Assembly (NCBI GenBank): GCA_021234155.1
Contig: JAJEKV010000014.1
Span: 11,356,795 to 11,420,794 of the forward strand
Origin: Isoetes taiwanensis
Taxonomy: Eukaryota > Streptophyta > Lycopodiopsida > Isoetales > Isoetaceae
Reading direction: 5' to 3'
DNA: 64,000 nucleotides
Shown here in pieces: positions 55,540-64,000 of the stretch. Position 1 is the stretch's first letter. Each line of letters opens with the position of its first letter. Below the pieces are notes generated by a model. That model did not search any database, was not told the origin of the DNA, and worked only from the letters and a program-made list of their open reading frames with translations. A program made the position numbers and the translations under genes.

Positions 55540-57147
55540 CCTCGTTCCCAATGATCCAATAGAACAAAGATGAAAAGTTCTGAACAAGCTGCCTATAGCC
55601 TTCCCCTAATTCCATTTGCATCACATACTACTTACGCCCCTCCATCAATTTTATTGCTAATGTCTTTCTGGCCATTTCTAAACACTACTTGAAGACCCAC
55701 ATTTGTTGGATCCAGCAAACAAGGCCAACAATTCATCTTTAGATGCAATTGTCTTAACAATGTTACTTACATTTTTCACCAATTCCTTTGTTTATCCTTC
55801 TTGAGTTAAGGTGTTGTTTTATTATGGAAATTCTTTTCCTACCGACCACAAGTAAGATTCGGATCTTCAATGGGTTTGCTTCTTTTTTATTCTCTCCTAT
55901 AGATTTTGTCCTTTTCAAACAATTCAATCTCCTCTCAAATCGTTAGCCCTCAGGTTGCATCGGTGATCGGCCAGACTTTGTTCAAACACTTCAACAGAGT
56001 CCATTTCCTTAAGTTTGTTCTCCCTCAAGACAATATGTTATGCATTCTTGCTAAAGTACTCTCAAGATCATGAGCCTTTTGTCTCCAATTGTTGACATCT
56101 AAAACTCAAGAATCTTTTAGTTTATGTTCACAATTTCATGTCCAATAGAGACAAGTGTAACCGACCGCAAAACCCGGTGTGCACTTGAACATATTTTCAC
56201 AAGAACCAAGCAAGCCCAATTTTCCCTTCACATGCAAATGAGACAAGTTCACTCTATCAGGACCTGAAATCGGATGTTTTCCGCTGATAGATCCTTGATA
56301 AATGCAAGCCCACAAATTTCCATAAATCAGACATGCTTTTGCACCCAAGCCTCTAAGCCTCTACTTATCTCAGATTGAACCCAACTCCCCTGATGCCGCC
56401 AAGTTCCAATATTATTGGATGAGGGTAATCTCACTCAGATCTCCTCTCGCCATACCGGCATCTCCGACAAGAGCGCATCTCATGAAGCATCATCAAGTCT
56501 TTAGAAAACCTCCAAAATTCGGACTTGAGAAATTCAACACATATTTTGTCTTCATGATTGCGCCGGGTCGATCACAATGCCGGATCAAGCGCCAAGACAT
56601 GAACGAGAGAGATAACTAGGGAATGACCTAGCAAGATCCGAGCAACCATCCGATCAAAATGACGGGGTACAAACAAAACAGACGAAGAAGGAGATGGGGA
56701 AATCGTGGACGCTTTGACGTGAAAAATCTAAGTTTTCTGTGAATAGACAAAATTTGTAGATTACAATTTGATTTTGGCTATCCGTGGTAAAATGACATGG
56801 ACTTCCTTATGAGGGACAGCTGCACTCCAATATGCCTCTAATGAAATGGATGGATGTTGCCCCTCGTGGCTCTTTGGTCATTCCTTTTCAAGGACATCGC
56901 GTTCTCCTGTGTTTTTTTTTTGCATCAAAACAAAAATAATAGAAAGAAGCAAAAGGAACATGCTTTATATATGAGTGATAGTAAGTTTAATTTATTGCAT
57001 GATCTCAAAATGACTTGGTTCCCTCCTGCTGTAGGTAAACTAAATCATCAAAGGAGACAACCCATTTGTCTTAATTGCAAGACCTAATGGCTTGTGGGGC
57101 TCACATATTGACAAATGACCTTAATGAAACAAGATATGCTAGGACCC
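55540..57147. other. Intergenic, no gene recognised
   Basis: Short open frames at 56136-56348 (minus) and 56419-56619 (plus) carry no recognisable motif. No repeats of note. Confidence 0.4.
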
Positions 57148-57489
57148 TGCTAACCACTAGGTGCTAACATTACAAGACATGCTAGGTGTCGCAAGTGGCG
57201 TGACTACACTTGACATAAGCTGTTAGCATAATGTAGGGCTTCTAGATTTAGCTAGATGTAGGGCTCAAATCGGGGTCTACACTATATTAGACCGCAGCCC
57301 TCTCAAAATGTACCGTTTTATCTCAAGTTTGGAGAGCCTCATTTGGTGCACGCTTCCCTTCACTCTTTGTACTGCTTGTTTCCTTCTTGTCTTTTATTTT
57401 GTGGTCATGAGCATTTGTTTCTCTTTGTTCTTATTTTGTGGTCATGAGTACGGCAGCCTTTAGGCATCCTATAGCCATAGACTGTCGCA
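57148..57489. repeat. LTR-like direct repeat, left copy
   Basis: It pairs with 60567-60879. Both begin TG(c)..taacca, share gttagcataatg.ag..cttctaga and tacactatatta, contain ttttatctcaagttt and cttattttgtggtcatgag, and end near accgca/gtcgca. The left copy carries an extra duplicate of the ttttgtggtcatgag block. It is immediately followed by a TGGCGCC stretch, reminiscent of some tRNA primer sites. Boundaries are approximate. Confidence 0.55.
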
Positions 57490-60400
57490 TGGTGTGGCGC
57501 CGAACTCATACTCAGCCGTATATGCCGTTATGCCCAGTCGCCAGATCACTTTTCTTTTAGCCTTTTTGTGTGTGCTGTCTTGTCGCTTCCTCCGCCTTGA
57601 AAACCCCTTTGTACAATATTCTCCACCCTTTTACATTTCCCTCCTTTGTTTGCCCGGGGAACTGTCGACTATATAAATCGCCTGAGGTCTTCAGAATGAT
57701 GACCCGCCACCGATCAACGTTTTATCTTGTTAACTGCTCTCAAGACTCGATGGCGGTGCAGTAAAGTACGCTTTATAATAAGGATTTCGTGAAAGTGGCA
57801 GGATGACTTCTTTGCAAAAATATCAAGAAAATCTAGTATTTTGATCCCATTCTCCAAACATATTATCAAAAAATCATGATTGGTTCTTTGTTCTCTTCTT
57901 CATGGTATCTTGGTTTATTAGACATTGCAGCCTGTTGTACTTCACTCTCAAAAAATATTTTCTAGAGGCAGACATCACCATTATCTCGTCATTAAACTGT
58001 CTCGGCTTTCTTTCTGGCGAAGATTTCTCTTCAGATATTTATAGAGGGGCCAAGATTCGGGCTAGCCCCCTTTTAAGCCCTCAGATCCTTTTCGTAGCAT
58101 CCTCGCTCGAAGCTCCAAATAGTGCAGAGTTATTCTAAAATTTTATGTGGAGGGTCAAGACTTACTTTCAGTCTCTCAAATCTCATCATCAAAGGTTTTA
58201 TAGCAAGGATCCTTCGAGGTTTTACATCCGTGATAACGATATCGTAGGAGAAGGGAGTATAATTTCTCAAAATTCTTTTGGCATAAGTCTTCTCAAGCAT
58301 CCGCCTATCTTCACGCAATTTCATCCACTGATTTTTATTGCATTTTTTCAAGAGGGCTGTACGCTTTACTGAATTCCAATTATCTCCGCCTATAATATTA
58401 AGCCTCTGCCTGTAAGCCTGCCTTTCGCTAAGCACATTCAAAGAACTTTTGAAGCTCTGTCCGCTTTTTATTCAGATTTCTACTCAGACATCCGAAGCAA
58501 CCACAAGTACGGTTAACAAGCCAAGAAGGATAGTACCAGCCCACACACTTACATCACTGGCGTCGGAGATTGCTTCCCAAAAAAAAATCTTTGTGGGTTA
58601 TCAATTTATCTCTCAAGAAATATCGATACCAAGCTCTCGAATCATTTATCTTTCTTCCACTATAATCGCCGCTCAAATCCTTGTTTTTGAAGTAATGTGC
58701 TCTTTTAGGGTATGGAAATCCCTTAAAGTGCATTGTGAAAGGTGCCATCGTGATGCTATTATTATCTATTGTATCGCATTCAATATTCATATCCAACAAT
58801 CGATGAACTTGTAGATTGCAATTTAGATTCCGCAGCTTGAAAGCTTCGCAATTCACTCTTTTCAAAACCTTTGTTTCCATTAGGTTATAATCGCTAAGTG
58901 TAACCTTTTTTAATTTTTAAAACCTTTGGATATCAATAAAATAACACATTTAAAACCATTGGATGACGTGTATTAACATATCAAACCATTGGTACAAGAT
59001 CAAAGAGAGGCAAAAACAGACCTCGTATGTAACCATACCGGATCCCCTATTAAGGCAAACCTGTGGACCTGGATGATTCTGGGCTGAAAAATAAGAACTC
59101 AAGAATAATACACTAAATCCAAATGTAGAAACCTGAATAAAAATTTGCAACCCAGATGTAAAGATCCAAGAATTTGAAGCAAGGGAAAATCTAAGAATGA
59201 GATGGAAAATCCGTAAGAATGAGCGCGAAAATCGCTCGGCAAAGTTAGGTAATCGTCAAGAAATCATTCAAAGCAACACGTACCATTGCTGTACAGGACT
59301 CATCGGGTTTCGGGAGTCAACTCCTGAAAGTCTTTACCATTAACCTGCCTACAAGCCTCTTTCCATTCTCCTATTATTGTATTTCCTATTCTCGGGCCGC
59401 ATCCGTGATCCGTGACCTATGCTACCTGTGGCAAAATCCGGACCTGCATGACGGGAACCCTGTAGATGCGTGATGGAAAGCAGATACGCCGATCGAAATT
59501 CAAGGCCATCTCCACCAAAGAAACCTAACCAATACAGCTAGATCCGGCAAAGATGAGCCACAATAAGCCGACTGCACTCGCTGTTCCCCATGACATGAAT
59601 TGCAGCCCCGTGGACCGCGACCAAAAAAGAAAAAACCGGCCTTTAAAATGTTAATATCCCAAACCATTACCCAATAAGCCAGCTAAAATTAGAACCCTCA
59701 TTCCAAAAGATAATCACCCAACCCAACCTTTGGTCAAAATCTTATAAATATCTATAGCAAAACCTTCTTCGCAGCACCGGTAGCGTAACTCGCAATCCGC
59801 ATCCTGACAGGCCATTTTGTCACTTCACTGCCAACACATCATGCTATCTCCAAATAGAAGGGATGGAGCACCGCCATAGTCACAATCGAGGATTTTAGGT
59901 TCATGCCCAACTTTAGGGCTCACCTGGCAGATTTCTTCGTGGAAATTTTGTGACACGCATCATACCAGCAGGACTCACGGGCCAGCCACACGCGCTTCAC
60001 GCCACCACGCCACTTTATGGATACGCCATCGTTTCATCGGCCACGCCCATGCTTATCATGCAACCCACGCCAACTCATAATGCTTTGTTCATCACACGCC
60101 ATGGCCCCTCATGTTTGCTCATGCCACACACTATGGTGTTGCACGCCTACTCTCACACACTCCACAACGCCAAACCACCGCCACGCTCAAGTCTTTAGGG
60201 CTGATTTAAGAACACTTCCCTCGCTTTTATATGGTTGATCACGGGACGCTTTTATGGTGCTTAAGTTTTAAGCCCCCTATAATAATTGTTGTTAAGGAAG
60301 ATTTGGGCACTATTTGTTAAAATGGACTTACCCATGATATAAGGGGATGGTCTTCATGTTTCTTTCTTGCCCACTTTATCCACACGCGCTGCATCGCATT

Positions 60401-60566
60401 ATCATTCCTTCTCGATCTTTCTCGGCTATCAACATTATTTATGATCTTTTATGATGACACAATCCAAACTAATACCATCACACCCCAAATTTTGGCACCA
60501 TGTTGTAATTGTCTAATTTGTCTTATAAAGTTCATACAAGTTTCTTTTGTGCTAAAAACTTAGGAG
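57490..60566. other. Interior between LTR-like repeats; unrecognised minus frames
   Basis: This is about 3.1 kb. Minus frames at 58130-58441 (basic, contains MLEKTYAKRILRNYTPFSYD) and 58554-58880 (contains RAWYRYFLRDKLITHKDFFL) are adjacent and may be parts of one decayed protein, but no family was recognised. The stretch at 59985-60190 is low complexity with many cacgcc words. If the flanking repeats are LTRs, this is a non-autonomous interior. Confidence 0.35.
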
Positions 60567-60879
60567 TGCCGTTAACCACCTTAGTGGTTAACATTGTGCA
60601 CATGCTAAAATGGATGGCATCACACTTGGCATATTATTTAGGTTAGCATAATGCAGAAGCTTCTAGATTATTGAGCTAGATAGGCTCGGATTTTAAGGCC
60701 TACACTATATTAGGGTCTCGTAGCCTCTTCAAATGTACTCATGTTTTATCTCAAGTTTGAGAACCTCATTTATCTTGACGCTTCCTTCAATTCTTCTGTA
60801 CATATTTATTCTTCTTTGTTCTTATTTTGTGGTCATGAGCATGTTTCTTGTAGCATCCACGTCATAGACTACTACCGCA
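60567..60879. repeat. LTR-like direct repeat, right copy
   Basis: Partner of 57148-57489. It starts with a palindromic gttaaccacc...gtggttaac. Similarity to the left copy is moderate, so if these are LTRs the element is old. Confidence 0.55.
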
Positions 60880-63180
60880 TGGAGTATGCCAATAACTCAC
60901 AATTAACAAAGACCAAACCATCAAAAAATATAATGCAACCCATAAAAATGTACACAATTGTTCTAATTACAAGACTAGATAATTGAAAATGACTAAGAAA
61001 CAAGATTTAGCCAGCGTATATTACACGCCAGGAGCGCCTGGCAAACATACCAATCATCATGTACAAGAAGACCGAAGCCCAAGTTAGAAGCATGATGTAG
61101 AAGCATTGAGCATTGATTCCCAAATGAAACTTAAAACTAAGGCATCAACATAAGCAAGCGTTAGAATTCACGCCTCTAGTTGAACAATCCTTGGCGCCAA
61201 AGATTCTAGCTAACCCGCAGTGCAGCCAGTAACAAGCCCTGGGATTCGAACTCCATGGAAAGCACGCTCCAAAATGTCCCAAAGCACCGATGATGAAAAG
61301 GGTAGCATGGGAAAAAATGTCAAGCATGAAGAATTTTGTATAAGGCAAGCTCCTCACATCTCCGATATGCCATCATAAATCGTAATAAACAACAACCTCC
61401 ATGCGTATCAAGCGGTAAGGCGTGGTGAAACAAACCATCGCATAAGAGGGATCCATTAGATGTTTTACTGTTCCTGTGGGGCAAACCCTCATAAGTGGGT
61501 TTCATCCAGGTATATGTTGGAATATACCTAAGAGGTACCGGTAACCGCTAAAACTTCATCGCGTCATAAATTACACCTCCTTCCGATCGCCTCATTGTTT
61601 CCAACCGGTAATCGCATTGGCGCATTCTATAATGACACAAAACGTACCGTGGTGGGATGCCGAAACTTCGGCCCAAGTGGTGGTCGCGAAAATGGTGACA
61701 ATGTGCTAGAATCCAGCAATGAGGGTCCGGTTTGAAGGTGAGAGATATGCCATTCTTATAATGATAAAACAAACATATAGTGGTGATGCGGTGCTAGGTT
61801 CAGCAATGAGTAAAAGTCAATGCTGCAACCATCTCCTCGGGAACCTCGTGATCCTTGATAAAAACTTGTACCTTGTCCATTGTCCCAAAGGACATCGCTT
61901 AGGGTCTTGAATTGACTTAGAATTCAGGGAGCATGTTTAGGGATTTTTTCTCAATATGCGCTACGATTCCAAGCTCGGACGGTTCTGGCGAGAATGAATG
62001 CGGTGAAGGCCCCCGCCTGCAATTTTGTCCCCCGGCCCGTGAACCACGATTTTTTGCCCCTTCTTTCTCGCCCAACATTTTAGGGGATGCGGCGAGGCCA
62101 TCGGATTTATACATTCCGCGCCGGATGCCGCGCAGGATTTGCCTGCGCCTGCAAGTGTCCGGCCTGGCTTGTACTTGAAGAGTCGCAGCGACCCGGGCCG
62201 GAGCATTGGCAAGACTCAACATGCCATTTCATTAAGGTAGTATATTTATGCCATCTTCAAGCCTTAAATGTTATGTTGAGTAATCCCTAATCTTGTATAC
62301 AAGAAAAATGTGTATGCTTTTAAAAAATCGATGCATAGCGTATTAGATTGCTCGAAGTTTGCCTATTATTGTAGATATTTGTATTCATTCTTTTTGCAGC
62401 TCCCCACAACATTATTAATCAGATAGATCACAAGGCCCTTATAAGACATTACAAGAGATTGTGATCTATTATCCGATGCTTTTCTTTTGATAATGCTATT
62501 CCGGCGGTAATACATTTTGTTAGGTAACGTGATGATAATGTGTTTAAACCAAGTCTCAATGTCATGTGCATGTATCATATACGCACTACGCTTCAAACCA
62601 GTTTTGGTTGTTCTTTGATACCGGCGTTAATTTAGCACCTGTTTAATTTTGTCGGATGGAGGTGCTAGGGTTCGCTTAGGGTAATGCATTTCACCCTTAC
62701 TTTTTATTTTTTTCTTCATTTTCTTTGTTCAACTTTTATCTTCTTTGCAAGAACCATGACAATCTAGAACAAACCATTGAAAGGGAGAGTGCTTATATCC
62801 AACATCTTTGAAATGCTTATGAGATTGAAATGGAATAAGGTCCGAAATTTGCTGTTGTTCTTTCTCTGCTTTTGGAATCATGGTTGATCGGGTTAAACAT
62901 GAAAATTATTGCACTATCACGCCTTTTATTTCTGTGGAACCAATATACCCAATTGCATTAGATGATGTCAATAGGTCACAATGTAAAATAAACCACTATC
63001 TAAATTCATGGTCTCATGTTTAATCAATGCATGATTCTATCTATTTTGCATTCCTCGCTTTCGCTTTTGTTGCGTAATGCGAAGGTACTGTAAATCAGAA
63101 GCAAATATTTGACCCCTTAGACTACCTGCACATTATACATGTTTAGCGCCTCCTCATCCCCGACCGTTCACAGGCTCCAC
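60880..63180. other. Intergenic; degenerate duplication near 61.6-61.85 kb
   Basis: Blocks (g/c)cattct.ataatga.a.aa and ggtgctag.(a/t)tccagcaatgag-like words occur twice about 120-160 bp apart (61622-61720 and 61751-61815). GC-rich sequence at 61970-62215 gives long overlapping frames on both strands with no motif. From 62.2 to 63.2 kb I see nothing. Confidence 0.35.
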
Positions 63181-63323
63181 CCTAAACGAACATGAGAGCG
63201 TATATTCATGCAACTACGCAGCAATATAGTCCGCCACCTCACACGACTCCGATTGTCCCGTCTTCACCGGGTATGCACTCGCGCAGAATCAGCCACCGTG
63301 ATGTGCCATTGCAAATTATCAAG

Positions 63324-63698
63324 TCAAAATACCATACAAGGAACAACTGGCTCCATTAAAGCAGCGGACCCAAGCTTACATCCCGGATCCTCGTAATGTT
63401 GTTTCAGCATGAGTCGCAGGACATCACAATGGGGCTGGGTCGCTGGCTGCCTTCCTACCCTCAGTCTGCATTGAAATTCCAAGAAGGACGAATCACAACA
63501 GGTCGGCCAGATGTCATCATAGGTCCATCCCATCCGCATCTGGTGGTCGCCGGAGTACTTCCGCGTGAGGGAATAACAGCGCCGTAAAAGAGTTTGCCAT
63601 CGGTATTGCGCAATAACGAACCCACAGTGCCCTGCTGTGTCTGTCATTCCGAGGGTAACCAATGCTGGGTTGTCCGGTAGTAGCAAGCCACCCACCAT
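63324..63698 (-). CDS. Unrecognised open frame, possible exon
   Basis: This is a 124-codon minus frame in locally GC-richer DNA with ordinary amino-acid composition (contains DHQMRMGWTYDDIWPTCCDS). An overlapping minus frame upstream (63644-63874, contains NSGDDMDLMLSHMGASGLRT) might join it by a frameshift or a splice. I do not recognise a domain. It could be an exon of a gene continuing beyond the window or a decayed transposon protein. Confidence 0.3.
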   Translation of the reverse strand: MVGGLLLPDNPALVTLGMTDTAGHCGFVIAQYRWQTLLRRCYSLTRKYSGDHQMRMGWTYDDIWPTCCDSSFLEFQCRLRVGRQPATQPHCDVLRLMLKQHYEDPGCKLGSAALMEPVVPCMVF

Positions 63699-64000
63699 GA
63701 CCCCTCATTCCGGTATTGTGTACATGAGAAATGTTGGTAACCCTGCTGCATCGTAGTTCTCAGGCCTGATGCTCCCATATGAGAAAGCATGAGGTCCATA
63801 TCGTCGCCACTATTCGACAATTTTCCGCCAAGGGAAGCCTCTGACAATTCCATGAGACCACCGGAGTAATACAATTCCTATTTGTCGGGCTAGGATGCAG
63901 GTATGCTATGTACCGAATGCTGGGAGGACCCGGAAGCGTAGGTCGAAAGTGGAGAAGTAGATGTGAGAGCAATACTGCAACCGAAACGAAGCGTCACCAA

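Noticed and set aside
59950-60238. Plus frames rich in His, Pro and Thr
   Set aside because: Produced by repeated cacgcc words; low complexity without domain.
61917-62222. Overlapping frames on both strands in GC-rich DNA
   Set aside because: GC-rich sequence keeps several frames open by chance; no conserved motif in any.

Overview
This is a stretch of nuclear chromosome from a land plant. The coding sequences that can be recognised are plant types: an LRR receptor-like protein with an island domain, a LEA_2/NHL-type protein, and plant Ty1/copia and LINE remnants. Two LTR elements have primer-binding sites complementary to plant initiator tRNA-Met, and a third has a diverged one. Introns are short GT-AG introns. 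The sequence does not identify the species; the low gene density and heavy nesting of mobile elements suit a large genome (fern, lycophyte, gymnosperm or similar), but that is inference. No organellar, bacterial or rRNA sequence was seen.

Layout. 0-8 kb: a decayed LINE 3' end, a diverged direct repeat, an unrecognised minus-strand exon-like region (4.6-5.7 kb) and a tRNA-like SINE head near 7.0 kb. 8.6-10.9 kb: the one nearly intact gene, a minus-strand LRR receptor-like protein; its membrane anchor lies just past the stop codon in another frame, and a small inverted-repeat element sits directly upstream of its ATG. 11-20.6 kb: hAT-type debris, two well-bounded hAT-like MITEs (18.08 and 20.31 kb, each with 8-bp target duplications), a zinc-finger transposase fragment, and a multi-exon decayed RPA1-like (replication protein A large subunit) gene at 14.5-16.3 kb. 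21.3-23.3 kb: a LEA_2 gene whose reading frame is split by a 1,524-bp insertion with a 7-bp target duplication.

24.04-38.87 kb is one 14.8-kb LTR retrotransposon on the minus strand. It has 1.58-kb LTRs, a CTTTC target duplication, a PBS and a PPT, but no reverse transcriptase or integrase that I could recognise. It resembles a large non-autonomous LTR derivative (LARD). A 585-bp hAT-like MITE sits in its 3' LTR, and two Helitron 3' ends lie in its interior. 38.9-40.9 kb holds a third Helitron end and an array of tRNA-derived modules ending in a complete intron-bearing tRNA-like head. 42.14-47.65 kb is a nearly full-length but frameshifted Ty1/copia element. 47.66-51.68 kb is a second, non-autonomous LTR element with a MITE in its first LTR. 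52-64 kb is mostly unrecognised DNA with a small TIR element at 55.3 kb and a diverged LTR-like pair (57.1 and 60.6 kb).

The history is mainly insertion into insertion. Paired LTRs serve as empty-site controls, so several insertions can be bounded exactly from this one sequence. Clustered small differences between LTR pairs may partly be base-call or assembly error, so single frameshifts should be read cautiously.
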